From assembly GCA_051004815.1 (NCBI GenBank), contig JBPCJY010000240.1, forward strand, positions 12,126 to 76,125: a stretch of 64,000 nucleotides of DNA. Reading direction: 5' to 3'. This stretch comes from JBBQXY01 sp051004815. Lineage in GTDB: Bacteria; Chloroflexota; Ktedonobacteria; Ktedonobacterales; Ktedonobacteraceae. The translations under genes and the position numbers were made by a program. The notes below the pieces were generated by a model. It ran no database searches, was not told the origin of the DNA, and worked only from the letters and a program-made list of their open reading frames with translations. Shown piece by piece: positions 1 to 8,752 of the stretch. Within the stretch, counting starts at the first letter, position 1. Every line of letters starts with the position of its first letter.

Positions 1-1522
1 TCAATTCGGCGCTATGACCACTATAGGGTGGCTTTAAAATTTCGTCTCCACTGACCGCATTCCAGATGTGTACAGTATGATCAATGCCCCCTGAAGCAAT
101 GAGCTTTCCATCGGGTGACCACGCTACCGCTTTTACACCGCTCTTCTGAACGCGATAGGTAAAGATAGGAGTTCCTACCGGAACAGGTGTAGGAACCGGG
201 GTAGAAGTAGTTGCATGAGGGGACACCTTGATGGGAGAAGTACGAGTTGCTATAGAACCATTAATAGAATCAATAGCAGGAGAGGCAAGTTCCCAAGCTA
301 TGACAGCCCCACTAACTACCGCTAGAGCTAACCCCAATCCTATCAGCACTCTACGACGTGAGATGCCATGAACAGGAGGCATAGGAGTCTCCGGTTCTCT
401 AAACATTGCAGCAGGAAGAACAGGAAATGCAGGAGAGACAGCAGGCATAGGAGTCTCTGGTTCTCTAAATGTTGCCACAGGAAGGATAGGAAGCGTCGCA
501 ACAGGAGGGACAGGAGAGTTGGACAATCCAGGTGCCTGTTTATCTTCTGATGCTGATGGCAAAGATCCCATCGGAGAGAGAACGGTAGGAGACTCGGTAT
601 CGAAAGCATCGAGGATAGAAACAGGTTGACTCACCATGGGAGGAAATGCTTTTTGAGAAGATGGTGCCGGTAGGTCAGAGCCTGAGCCAGCAAGAAGGTA
701 GGCCTGCTCCAAGGCATTTGCAAATGCTTGCACACTCGCGAAGCGCTCGTGCGGGTCTTTAGCAAGTGCTCTCAGTACCACCTCTTCAATCGCAGGTGAA
801 ATGGTAAGCTCCTTCTCGCGCAAGGAGGGTATCGAGGCATACATATGCTGGTAGAATAGCTCACGTTCAGAACCCTGAAAAGGACGTTTTCCACACAACC
901 ATTCATAGGCCATCACCGCCAGGGCATATTGGTCGCTAGCCGAGCATGTCTTGCCAACAAACTGCTCCGGAGCCATGTAGCTGGGAGTGCCGCCAGTATC
1001 TTCCGTGATCCGGGACATTGAGCTGTGAGCAATTATGGCGAGGCCAAAATCGCTGAGCCACAACTCGTCTTTTGGACCCAGTAATATATTCGCTGGCTTA
1101 ACATCGCGATGGATCAGTTTCTTGTCGTGCGCATACTGTAGGGCAGAAGCTATCTGCTTGACATAGGAGAGAACGTCGGTTGGCGATAGGATTGTTTGGT
1201 CAGGATGACGCTGGCGTAATGTACCATGTGAGGCGTAATTCATGACCAGGTATGGAACATGCTCCTTATATACTCCGTAATCCAGATATACTCCGCAATC
1301 CAGCACTTGTACGATATGGGGATGCTCTAAACTCGCAACTATGCGTGCCTCGATGAGATAGCTTTCTCCATCACTGTTTGACAGTTGCATTCGCAGCACT
1401 TTGATGGCGACAGGTTTTTTGAGATACACATGCTCACCCTCGTAGACATCAGCGAAGGCACCATCGCCCAGGTAGCGAATGAGTTTATAGTTACCAAACT
1501 GCTGTCCTACACGGTCAGCCAT
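1..1522 (-). CDS. Serine/threonine protein kinase with C-terminal WD40 repeats (3' end outside window)
   Basis: Hanks-type kinase domain occupies about residues 10-270: glycine loop LGDGAFADVY, VAIK lysine near residue 41, HRDVKPAN near 138-145, DFG near 158 and APEQ. A Pro/Thr-rich linker, one membrane segment (after RRR, about residues 390-410) and the start of an extracellular WD40 propeller (HIWNAVSG) follow. The frame is open to the window edge, so only the first 507 residues are visible. The ATG at 1522 gives MADR, the same N-terminus as the paralogue at 3474-5585. Such proteins are membrane receptors that phosphorylate cytoplasmic targets; the ligand of the propeller is unknown. The linker carries a 66-bp tandem duplication (378-509), and a smaller in-frame duplication gives GVYLDYGVY just before the kinase hinge, which the paralogue lacks. 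Confidence 0.93.
   Translation of the reverse strand, partial: MADRVGQQFGNYKLIRYLGDGAFADVYEGEHVYLKKPVAIKVLRMQLSNSDGESYLIEARIVASLEHPHIVQVLDCGVYLDYGVYKEHVPYLVMNYASHGTLRQRHPDQTILSPTDVLSYVKQIASALQYAHDKKLIHRDVKPANILLGPKDELWLSDFGLAIIAHSSMSRITEDTGGTPSYMAPEQFVGKTCSASDQYALAVMAYEWLCGKRPFQGSERELFYQHMYASIPSLREKELTISPAIEEVVLRALAKDPHERFASVQAFANALEQAYLLAGSGSDLPAPSSQKAFPPMVSQPVSILDAFDTESPTVLSPMGSLPSASEDKQAPGLSNSPVPPVATLPILPVATFREPETPMPAVSPAFPVLPAAMFREPETPMPPVHGISRRRVLIGLGLALAVVSGAVIAWELASPAIDSINGSIATRTSPIKVSPHATTSTPVPTPVPVGTPIFTYRVQKSGVKAVAWSPDGKLIASGGIDHTVHIWNAVSGDEILKPPYSGHSAEL
378..509. repeat. 66-bp tandem duplication in kinase linker
   Basis: Two adjacent 66-bp units (378-443 and 444-509), nearly identical, each encode a 22-residue linker segment starting with FREPETPMP on the minus strand. 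The unit length keeps the frame. It lengthens the Pro-rich spacer between the kinase domain and the membrane segment. Confidence 0.75.
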
Positions 1523-1682
1523 CTCGGTACTCCGTTTTCTGGTGATTTACCGAAGCAGAGCAAAATTTCTTCTGCTGAAATTATGAGTACGTTATGAAAA
1601 CAACGAAGTATACTACTTATAAAGCTACATTCCAGAGTATACATTATGTAAGACAATTGTCAATAACTATGAGGACGTAGGG

Positions 1683-1770
1683 CAGGGCCTGTGAATGATT
1701 GGGGAAATGCCGTTATTGCATGTTCTTCCTGACGCCCACAAGGGGCGTCAGGAAGAATTCACAGACCCTG
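1683..1770. repeat. Short MITE-like element with terminal inverted repeats
   Basis: The ends are CAGGGCCTGTGAAT (1683-1696) and its near-perfect inverse ATTCACAGACCCTG (1757-1770). Inside lies a perfect 15-bp inverted repeat (1723-1737 and 1743-1757, 5-nt loop). The same terminal motif bounds the element at 3267-3462. The right terminus supplies the stop codon of the MFS gene. The inner hairpin could act as a transcript end for that gene, although no T-run follows it. Confidence 0.65.
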
Positions 1771-3141
1771 GGACGCACCACTTACCGTTGGGCGTTTGCC
1801 AAAGAAGAGTAACAAGACGCTAGCACAGGTTGCCAGGCAAGCGGCCCCAAAGATGAAGGCGGTGGAGAGATTAATGTTGGTTTGCAGCCAGCCGGCGATG
1901 CTAGGGCCGATACTGAAGCCGATGCTCCACGTTACCCCGTAGAAGCCGCTCAGCGTGGCCCGATAGCGATCAGAGACCTTTTCCATGACAAAGGCGGCAT
2001 AGACTGGCTCGATGAGGGTGCGCATAAACGAACGAGCGTATTCTCCCCCTATCGCGAATGGGAGTGTGGGCGCGAAGCCGATGAGGATCATCAGTGGCGC
2101 ACTCAAAAACATGACGGTAGTGATGATGCGCAGCTTGCTCCAGCGATGTACGAAGAGCGGAGCCGTCAGCGAAAAGATGCCACCTGCGACACCTGAGATG
2201 GTGAAAATGATGCCCAGTGGGCCGGGCAAGAGATGGAAACGCAGGATAAAGTAGAGCTGGATGAGCGCGACCACCGCACCCTCACCCATGGTGAATAACA
2301 GGTCGGGAAGCAATAGCTTGACGAATAAAAGGACGGGCAGTTTCTCTTTGGGAGCGTGCGTGCTGTCTTTGACTTTCTCGGCGACCACCGCCACTCCTGC
2401 TGGTGCGATTTCTTCTGCTGTAGTGGCTGACTCCGCGACTGACGTTGGCTGAACTGCCTCTGACCGAGTTCCGCGTTTGGGTTCGCGTAAAAACCAGAGC
2501 GGTATGCCGAAGATGAGCGTGACCAGGGCCGCGCTGAGCACACCCCAACGCAAGGGAACGGTGCTGGCGGCGGAAACATGGAGCAGGCCCGACACAAATT
2601 CGGGAATGGCCCCACCCAATAAATTGCCAAAGGAGCCAATGCCGAGCAAGAGAAAACTATTCAGGGCCAGGACGCCAACACGCTGCCGCTCCGTTGTGCT
2701 CTCTACCAGTAATGGCAGGTTCGTGACCCAGTAGGCCGAGGATACGACGCCCTGTAAAAGGCTGAACATGAGCAATAAGGGGGCCGAGGTAATCAGCCCA
2801 ACACCAGCCAAACAGAGCGGTGTCAGGATAGCCGTGCCTATAAGTACCGGTTTGCGTCCCAAACGATCAGCCAGAAAGCCACTGGGGACGCTGCTGACCA
2901 GTGAGCCAAGGGCGGGCATAGCACTCAGTAAGCCGATAAAATCGGGCCTATAACCAAGGCTATGGGCATAATAGTTAATGTTAAGCGTGGCGATGGTCAG
3001 CTGAAAGCCTTTACCCAAAGTAAAAAAGAGTAAAAGATAAACGTTTCCCGGTAGATGTAAGAAAGGTGATACAAACGAGCTTTTTTGCAATGAATCCCTG
3101 CCTTGTATACCTGGCTCAGAGGTGTTGGGTACCAACGACAT
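1759..3141 (-). CDS. MFS transporter (460 aa)
   Basis: About twelve hydrophobic segments in two bundles, with the MFS loop 2-3 motif GFLADRLGRKPVLIG near residues 88-102 and a long charged cytoplasmic loop near residues 225-270 between the halves. The length is typical of the major facilitator superfamily. The substrate cannot be told from sequence; drug or metabolite efflux is likely. It stands alone between two WD40 kinases and is bracketed by two MITE-like elements. The final codons and the stop lie inside the terminal repeat of the downstream element, so the natural C-terminus may have been altered by that insertion. Confidence 0.9.
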   Translation of the reverse strand: MSLVPNTSEPGIQGRDSLQKSSFVSPFLHLPGNVYLLLFFTLGKGFQLTIATLNINYYAHSLGYRPDFIGLLSAMPALGSLVSSVPSGFLADRLGRKPVLIGTAILTPLCLAGVGLITSAPLLLMFSLLQGVVSSAYWVTNLPLLVESTTERQRVGVLALNSFLLLGIGSFGNLLGGAIPEFVSGLLHVSAASTVPLRWGVLSAALVTLIFGIPLWFLREPKRGTRSEAVQPTSVAESATTAEEIAPAGVAVVAEKVKDSTHAPKEKLPVLLFVKLLLPDLLFTMGEGAVVALIQLYFILRFHLLPGPLGIIFTISGVAGGIFSLTAPLFVHRWSKLRIITTVMFLSAPLMILIGFAPTLPFAIGGEYARSFMRTLIEPVYAAFVMEKVSDRYRATLSGFYGVTWSIGFSIGPSIAGWLQTNINLSTAFIFGAACLATCASVLLLFFGKRPTVSGASQGL

Positions 3142-3266
3142 TATAAATTTACTCCTGATCTAAGAAGACACATGCCCATAACGTAACATACACCCTTGTC
3201 ACACGGCAACAGCCAAAAGGACAGTAATACGTTCCTTCAAGATTATCATCAGATTCGGAAAGAACG

Positions 3267-3462
3267 CCAGGCCTGTGAATTATTGCTGAGATGGCAATGC
3301 TGGCGACCAGGGCTTATTCCTTTTCCCTCAGAGAGGGTGGCAAGGGATCGCCCCACTATACACGCAGAACGAACACGACGGGCATCGTAGTATAGTGGGG
3401 CGATCCCTTGCCACCCTCTCCGGGGGAGAGGTAATCAGCCCTGGCACTCATTCACAGGCTCT
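3267..3462. mobile_element. MITE-like palindromic element, 196 bp, flanked by a 10-bp direct repeat
   Basis: Two long imperfect arms face each other across a loop of about 30 bp. The innermost 30 bp of each arm is a perfect inverted repeat (about 3331-3360 and 3391-3420). The outer ends read CCAGGCCTGTGAAT and, inverted, AGAGCCTGTGAAT. The sequence GGAAAGAACG occurs at 3257-3266 and again at 3463-3472, exactly flanking the element as a target-site duplication would. There is no coding capacity. It fills most of the 332-bp gap between the MFS gene and the downstream kinase. Confidence 0.75.
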
Positions 3463-3473
3463 GGAAAGAACGA

Positions 3474-5585
3474 TCAGACCGCTTGCCATACCTGCACTGT
3501 CGTATCGGTGCTGCCGGAGGCAATGCGTGTGCCATCAGGGGACCATTGGGCGTCAAATACGGTGGCCGAGTGACCTGTATAGGTGTAAAAAAGTGTACCG
3601 GTAGAAGCATTCCATATTTGGGCGGTGGCATCTCTGCCGCCGGAGACGATGCGCGTATTATCAGGCGACCAGAGCACTGTGCGCAAAAGATCGGTATGAC
3701 CTTTATAGGTGAGAAGAGGTTGTCCAGTGGTCGCATTCCAAACCTGCACGGTCAGATCCTCACTGGCGGTTGCGATGCGACTCCCATCGGGCGACCATGA
3801 GACAGAACGCACCGTGGCTGAATGTCCTCTATAGATGAAGCGGAGGGTTCCAGTGGAGGTATCCCATACTTGTGCCGTGCCATCCGCGCTGACCGAAACG
3901 ATAGAGCTTCCATCTGGCGACCACCCAGCAGCCCATACTTCACTCGTGTGACCGGAATAGGTAGTGATGGTGCTTCCGTTCGTGGCATCCCAGACCTGCA
4001 CGGTTCTATCTCTACTGGCAGAGACAATACGGGTACTATCGGGAGACCACTCGACGGTGTTCACCGCGTCAGTGTGGTGGGTATACTGAAGAGTAGATGA
4101 TCCCGTCGTGGCATCTCGTACCTGTACGATGCTATCTTCTCCGGCAGAGGCAATGCGTGTTTTGTCATGCGATGACTTTATGTCGTTGACTGCTTTCGTG
4201 TGGTTATACGTGAAGTATGGCTGTTTTGTACTGGCATTCCATTCCTGCACTGATGTATCGGCACTGGCGGAAGCGATGCGGCTCCCATCGGTTGATGCCC
4301 ATGTCACGCCATAGATATAGTTCTTATGCCCACGATAGACCGTAAAAGTTTGGCCTAACGGAGGAGAGGGGATAGGGGTAGCTGTTGGAGTAGGCGTAGG
4401 CTGAGTAACTGTTTGGATGGGCGTTGCGGTAGCTATAGTCTGAGGCGTGGGCGGATTAACCACGTTGCGTGAGAGTGCAAACCAGGTAAGTGTACCACCT
4501 GCTACGACTATGGCGGCTAGTCCTAAGAAAAAAGTGCGGCGGGAAATAGATATACCCGGTGCGGCTGAGGATGTAGGAGATATAAATGATGGAGTAGGCG
4601 CGGATGAAATGGCCCCTATAGCCTCTCCCTGCTCTGACAGACGCGGAGATGGAGTACTAATGTTCTGTTCTGCCAAATAATGGGGGGTAGCAGCGATGGT
4701 AGCGTCATTATCGGGTATCGTGCGAGGAGATACAGCAGGGGATGGGCGTGAGAAGGGAAACACTGTGATTTGGGGTGGCGAACTGGCTTGATCCAGGGCA
4801 TTAGCGAAGGCTTGCACATTGACGAAACGCTGTTGCGGGTCCTTTGCCAGTGCAGTAAGTACGATCTCCTCGACATCTGCCGAGATTGATGGCAGCTTTT
4901 CACGTAAGGGAGGCTGGGGAACAACGGTATGTTGTACCGCTATTTCGGTAAATGAGCCGGTAAAGGGACGCACTCCGCTCAGCCACTCGTAGACGACGAC
5001 CGCCAATGCGTATTGATCACTGGCCGGACGGGGTTTCCCTTGAATTTGTTCAGGCGCCATGTAGGCTACTGTCCCTACAACATCACGCGTATTTTGATAG
5101 CGCGAACTCTGGGCCACCAGGGCAATGCCAAAATCACTTAATAGGATCTCATCGCGTCTGCCAATGAGCATGTTTTCGGGCTTGATATCGCGGTGAATCA
5201 CTTTCTGGTTATGGGCATATTGTAGCGCATCGGCAATTTGCTTGACATACGCTGTAACGGTGGTAAGAGGAAGTGGCACGCCTTTTTTGTGACGCTGGCG
5301 TAACGTGCCATGAGGAGCGTAGCTCATAACGAGAAAAGGAACCTTTCCTTCCACGCCAAAGTCCAGCACGCGCACAATATTGGGATGCTCCAGGCGTGCG
5401 ATGATACGAGCTTCCGCACGAAAATGTTCCATATCGTCGCTGGCAAGTTGCGCGTACAGAATTTTGATGGCCGCCTCAGTTTCGAGGTGGAGATGCTCTC
5501 CTAGATAGACCTCGGCAAAGCCTCCTTCTCCCAGGAGACGAACCAGGCGGTAATTTCCAAGCTGCTGTCCTGAACGGTCGGCCAT
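3474..5585 (-). CDS. Serine/threonine protein kinase with seven WD40 repeats (703 aa)
   Basis: Complete paralogue of the kinase at the left edge. The kinase domain spans about residues 8-270 with LGEGGFAEVYLG, AIK lysine (about 41), HRDIKPEN (about 131-137), DFG (about 150) and APEQ. A Ser/Pro-rich linker, one membrane helix (FFLGLAAIVVAGGTLTWF, about 347-365) and a Pro/Thr stalk lead to seven WD40 repeats (about 425-703) ending in VQVWQAV, a full seven-bladed propeller that should be extracellular. The start is the ATG at 5585, preceded by AGGAGG at a spacing of 7; an in-frame TTG two codons upstream is less likely. The stop lies 11 bp from the right end of the MITE-like element. Confidence 0.95.
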   Translation of the reverse strand: MADRSGQQLGNYRLVRLLGEGGFAEVYLGEHLHLETEAAIKILYAQLASDDMEHFRAEARIIARLEHPNIVRVLDFGVEGKVPFLVMSYAPHGTLRQRHKKGVPLPLTTVTAYVKQIADALQYAHNQKVIHRDIKPENMLIGRRDEILLSDFGIALVAQSSRYQNTRDVVGTVAYMAPEQIQGKPRPASDQYALAVVVYEWLSGVRPFTGSFTEIAVQHTVVPQPPLREKLPSISADVEEIVLTALAKDPQQRFVNVQAFANALDQASSPPQITVFPFSRPSPAVSPRTIPDNDATIAATPHYLAEQNISTPSPRLSEQGEAIGAISSAPTPSFISPTSSAAPGISISRRTFFLGLAAIVVAGGTLTWFALSRNVVNPPTPQTIATATPIQTVTQPTPTPTATPIPSPPLGQTFTVYRGHKNYIYGVTWASTDGSRIASASADTSVQEWNASTKQPYFTYNHTKAVNDIKSSHDKTRIASAGEDSIVQVRDATTGSSTLQYTHHTDAVNTVEWSPDSTRIVSASRDRTVQVWDATNGSTITTYSGHTSEVWAAGWSPDGSSIVSVSADGTAQVWDTSTGTLRFIYRGHSATVRSVSWSPDGSRIATASEDLTVQVWNATTGQPLLTYKGHTDLLRTVLWSPDNTRIVSGGRDATAQIWNASTGTLFYTYTGHSATVFDAQWSPDGTRIASGSTDTTVQVWQAV

Positions 5586-5866
5586 CCCCAAACCTCCTCA
5601 GCAAGGTTGCTTGATGATTGTATGTCTCAAGTAATGTTATCGCTGTGATTGTATCATAGAGAAGCAACAATAACGAGTCGAGATTTCATACATAAAAACG
5701 AAAGTCATGCAAGGACTTGACCCACGTAGGTGAGCAGGTTATTATAGCAGAAAGAAAAATCAGATGGGTTTCACCTGGCCACCCACCGTCTCGGCTTGTC
5801 GTTCATTGGCTGGGGACCTCATAAATACGTCACAATGTGTAGAGAAGGAGTACTTGACAGAACCCC

Positions 5867-6769
5867 ATGCCAAAAACAACAAAACGTGCGGTTACACGGC
5901 GTGCAACAAAAATAGCGAAAGCGCACGCCACCGAGCCATCAAGATTAGAGATCAAAGCGGCTCCAGAGCGGAAACGCTCCGGCTATAAGCCACCTGCGCG
6001 GGGAGTCGCTCGCTATCCCTGGGCCACCATCATTTTGGTCCTACTCGTTGTAGGATTGGGTGCCTGGACGATCTATACTTATCATCTTGGCCCCTTTGCC
6101 CTCCCACCTGCGAAGGCGAAAACGGTGGCTAAAGTGACACCGACACCTGTGGTACCGACAGCGACCCCCACAACGACCCCTTCACCATGTCTCTCTGTTG
6201 TCAGTAAATTGACGGATACCGCTGCCGGACCTACCGCGGCGCAATTTAAGCAGGCGACCCATACCTACAGTCAGGCACCTGCGATGTCGATTGATACCAG
6301 CAAAGTTTATTGTGCCGGCATCAATACCAATCGCGGCCTGATCGTGCTGGAACTGGATCCAAGGCTGGCACCCAAGACTGTCAATAACTTTATGTTCCTG
6401 GCGCAGCATCATTTCTATGATGGGGTAGTCTTCCACCGCGTGGTACCCAAATTTATTATTCAGTCCGGCGATCCGCTTGGCACCGGTGCTGGTGGTCCTG
6501 GCTATAAGTTTAACGATGAACCTGTGCTGGCAAATTACACGGCTGGCTGTCTCGCGATGGCGAATTCTGGCCCCAATACCAATGGGAGCCAATTCTTCAT
6601 CTGTACGGCGGACGACTCAAAGACTTTGCAAAAGTCGTATAATCTGTTTGGACATGTTGTGCAGGGCATGAATGTGGCACTCAAGATTCAAGGCCCTGGC
6701 GACGATGCGAGTTCAAAAAATATCAAGCCTGATACCATAGAGCATGTAATCGTGGTACAAGCACCGTAA
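5867..6769 (+). CDS. Membrane-anchored cyclophilin-type peptidyl-prolyl isomerase (300 aa)
   Basis: Basic N-terminal tail, one membrane helix at about residues 48-68 (WATIILVLLVVGLGAW), a Pro/Thr-rich spacer and a cyclophilin domain from about residue 145. Visible cyclophilin signatures are FHRVVPKFIIQSGDP (catalytic Arg in FHR), NTNGSQFFI and the GHVVQGMNV strand. It should catalyse prolyl cis/trans isomerisation of exported proteins on the outer face of the membrane. The next gene, a soluble cyclophilin, starts 26 bp downstream, suggesting one operon. No strong Shine-Dalgarno is close to this ATG; AAGGAG lies about 16 nt upstream. Confidence 0.93.
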   Translation: MPKTTKRAVTRRATKIAKAHATEPSRLEIKAAPERKRSGYKPPARGVARYPWATIILVLLVVGLGAWTIYTYHLGPFALPPAKAKTVAKVTPTPVVPTATPTTTPSPCLSVVSKLTDTAAGPTAAQFKQATHTYSQAPAMSIDTSKVYCAGINTNRGLIVLELDPRLAPKTVNNFMFLAQHHFYDGVVFHRVVPKFIIQSGDPLGTGAGGPGYKFNDEPVLANYTAGCLAMANSGPNTNGSQFFICTADDSKTLQKSYNLFGHVVQGMNVALKIQGPGDDASSKNIKPDTIEHVIVVQAP

Positions 6770-6795
6770 GTAAAGAAAGGACACAGTATAAAGTC

Positions 6796-7311
6796 ATGCC
6801 ACAGAAACGTTATAGCGCACCACCGCAAATGGTGATTGACCCATCCAAGAAATATGTCGCGACATTCCATACCGGCGCGGGCGATTTCCAGGTCGAGCTA
6901 TTTGCCGCCCAGGCTCCCGTCACAGTCAACAATTTCGTGTTCCTGGCACGCGAAGGCTTTTACAACAATACAACCTTCCACCGCGTGATTCCCGGCTTTA
7001 TGGCCCAGGCGGGCGATCCCACCGGCACCGGAACGGGCGACCCCGGCTACAAGTTTAACGATGAGCGCGGAGCCTTGTCGCTGAAACATGAAGGTGCGGG
7101 TATCCTCTCGATGGCGAATGCCGGTGCCAACACCAATGGCTCCCAATTCTTCATCACCTATGGCCCAACACCCCACCTGAATGGTAAACACGGGGTTTTC
7201 GGCAGGGTCATTTCGGGCATGAATAATGTCCTGGCTATCAAAGAGCGCGATCCCCAACGCGCACGCGAGCCTGGCACCCAGCTTATCTCGGTTGATATCA
7301 GCGAAAGCTAA
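6796..7311 (+). CDS. Cytoplasmic cyclophilin-type peptidyl-prolyl isomerase (171 aa)
   Basis: A compact cyclophilin domain with no signal peptide: FHRVIPGFMAQAGDPTGTG, NTNGSQFFITYGP and a HGVFGRVISGMNNV strand. The length is typical of bacterial cytosolic PpiB-like enzymes. It lies 26 bp after the membrane-anchored cyclophilin, so one transcript probably supplies prolyl isomerase activity on both sides of the membrane. The PPIase domains of the two share the same core motifs, consistent with an old tandem duplication. An 11-bp inverted repeat 25 bp downstream ends the operon. Confidence 0.95.
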   Translation: MPQKRYSAPPQMVIDPSKKYVATFHTGAGDFQVELFAAQAPVTVNNFVFLAREGFYNNTTFHRVIPGFMAQAGDPTGTGTGDPGYKFNDERGALSLKHEGAGILSMANAGANTNGSQFFITYGPTPHLNGKHGVFGRVISGMNNVLAIKERDPQRAREPGTQLISVDISES

Positions 7312-7336
7312 ACTAACACCTTCATCATTGATCTAT

Positions 7337-7362
7337 CGGTGCAATTCGTCAGAATTGCACCG
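7337..7362 (+). terminator. Hairpin after cyclophilin operon
   Basis: CGGTGCAATTC, a GTCA loop and GAATTGCACCG form a perfect 11-bp stem just after the second cyclophilin. Only a short T-rich stretch follows (GAGCCTTTG), so it is a likely rather than certain intrinsic terminator. Confidence 0.55.
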
Positions 7363-7413
7363 AGCCTTTGTGGGTCAGTTGGAAAGACGGGAATAAAGAC
7401 CCATCACACAAAT

Positions 7414-7998
7414 TTACACATGACCCGTGATGCGCTCCGCGTGCACCTCTTCCAAGCCCTTTGATGTCTCAACCTTCTGGTCCGCATGCAGCATTCCAAC
7501 CGTCGCACTGATCAAGTACCAGCCTAAGGGGCCCACCAACAGCACAATCCGTTCGGTCACTCCATCATTGGGAGAACGAGAATTGACGTTCCCTACAAAG
7601 TTCCCCACAAGGGCCGGATCTATAAGATGCACCAGACTTACGATCGGGAATACCGTCATAAGAAGACCAATGACGAGACAGTAACACCCATACACACGCC
7701 ACCGGCGGGTGAAGACGAGCTTCGCGCCCAGGATTATCGATGCGATGGCGAGCAGAAGGAAGATGATGATGGGAGAGAGCTGGTGTAGCACCGCGTGCAA
7801 GCTATTTTGCGGTGCCAGGTAGGGGTTCGGAATGAACAGGCCAGCCATGACCCACCCCAAATGTGAGAGCACGAGGAACGTGCCAACGACGTAGAGCCAG
7901 GCTTGCCCCAGGATTGGGCGCATACGCCGAACGTACCCAACTGTGAAGGCGATGAGCAGCAGGCCGAAAAGGATGAAGTTGGCTTGCTGATGTTCCAT
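7414..7998 (-). CDS. Multi-pass membrane protein of unknown function (194 aa)
   Basis: Five to six hydrophobic segments (about residues 8-25, 35-55, 72-92, 103-125, 150-172) and a hydrophilic C-terminus. Length and topology resemble the DUF998 family, but this is only a resemblance. Its 35-bp leader and start-codon region (7990-8024) is a diverged copy of that of the TetR gene upstream, so it is probably the regulated target of that TetR. The -10-like TATACT lies only 7 nt before the ATG, suggesting a leaderless mRNA. A function in efflux or membrane stress is possible but not shown. Confidence 0.8.
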   Translation of the reverse strand: MEHQQANFILFGLLLIAFTVGYVRRMRPILGQAWLYVVGTFLVLSHLGWVMAGLFIPNPYLAPQNSLHAVLHQLSPIIIFLLLAIASIILGAKLVFTRRWRVYGCYCLVIGLLMTVFPIVSLVHLIDPALVGNFVGNVNSRSPNDGVTERIVLLVGPLGWYLISATVGMLHADQKVETSKGLEEVHAERITGHV

Positions 7999-8024
7999 AG
8001 ATGGAGTATACCATATTCAATAGG
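7990..8024 (-). promoter_or_regulatory. Putative TetR operator/promoter, diverged copy of the tetR leader
   Basis: 35 bp here match the start region of the TetR gene (8744-8778) with about five differences, including start codon, TATACT -10 box and the operator core CCTATTGAATA. One half of the 13-bp operator palindrome is changed here (ATATGG instead of ATAGG), so binding may be weaker than at the tetR site. Confidence 0.65.
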
Positions 8025-8101
8025 TAAATTACTACCCAAATTGCTGTCTTCGGAGGAGTTGTAAAATATCCTGCGCAGTTCCGCGCTATCTCAGAACGAT
8101 G

Positions 8102-8752
8102 TCACTCGTTGATAGGCTCAAGTAGATGCCCGGTCAAGAGAGTGGTCAGCCAGCTTTCATAGCGCGAAGCTTCCCAGCCTTGTTTCATGACCAGCATACG
8201 ATAGAGGTCGTAGCTTGTCAGCGACCAGAGTACATCGGTAGCCTCCTCAAGTGAGAGGTCATGACGCAATACCCCTTGTTCGCGCAGATCAGCAATCAAA
8301 TAGGCCTGCCTCTGACGCCGTCTTGCCTCAATCTGCTGTGCCAGATCTGCCAGTTCGGGAGCTACGACACCAGCAGTCCGCAACAGCTCAAACTCTGAGC
8401 TTAGTGACTCGTAGACCCGGCGCGTAATCAGCACGACAAGCCTCACCCGCTGTAGTGGTTCCTGACTTGTACGAAGCTGGTTAAGGAGGTGTTGGATGTG
8501 GATATCGAAAGCAGCAGGGTTCACGAGTTCAGCAAGGATCGCGGTCTTGGACCCAACAACCGCTGAGACCGTTTTCGGAGAGACGCCAGCGGCCTCGGCA
8601 ATCGCCTCCAGAGTCATTCTCGCATAGCCTCTGCTAGTAAGCAGTTCACGCGCTGCGACCAGGATACGTTGGTGCGTCTCCACTGCCTGGCGTTGACGCT
8701 TCAGCGAGTGATAGGGACGCTTTTCTTCTTCAGATTTATTTGTATGTTTCAT
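8102..8752 (-). CDS. TetR family transcriptional regulator (216 aa)
   Basis: The N-terminal helix-turn-helix (about residues 28-72) reads MTLEAIAEAAGVSPKTVSAVVGSK; the ligand-binding C-terminal half is all-helical and diverged, as usual for the family. Starts of the form ARELLTSRGYARMTLEAIA are typical of TetR. The ATG at 8752 lies inside a 57-bp perfect palindrome (8744-8800) that is almost certainly its autoregulatory operator. The downstream membrane-protein gene has a copy of the same leader. No Shine-Dalgarno precedes the ATG, and TATACT sits 7 nt upstream, pointing to leaderless translation. Confidence 0.93.
   Translation of the reverse strand: MKHTNKSEEEKRPYHSLKRQRQAVETHQRILVAARELLTSRGYARMTLEAIAEAAGVSPKTVSAVVGSKTAILAELVNPAAFDIHIQHLLNQLRTSQEPLQRVRLVVLITRRVYESLSSEFELLRTAGVVAPELADLAQQIEARRRQRQAYLIADLREQGVLRHDLSLEEATDVLWSLTSYDLYRMLVMKQGWEASRYESWLTTLLTGHLLEPINE

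Noticed and set aside
5764..5988. 74-codon plus-strand ORF at the cyclophilin start
   Set aside because: Overlaps the true cyclophilin N-terminus in another frame and has a composition unlike its neighbours.
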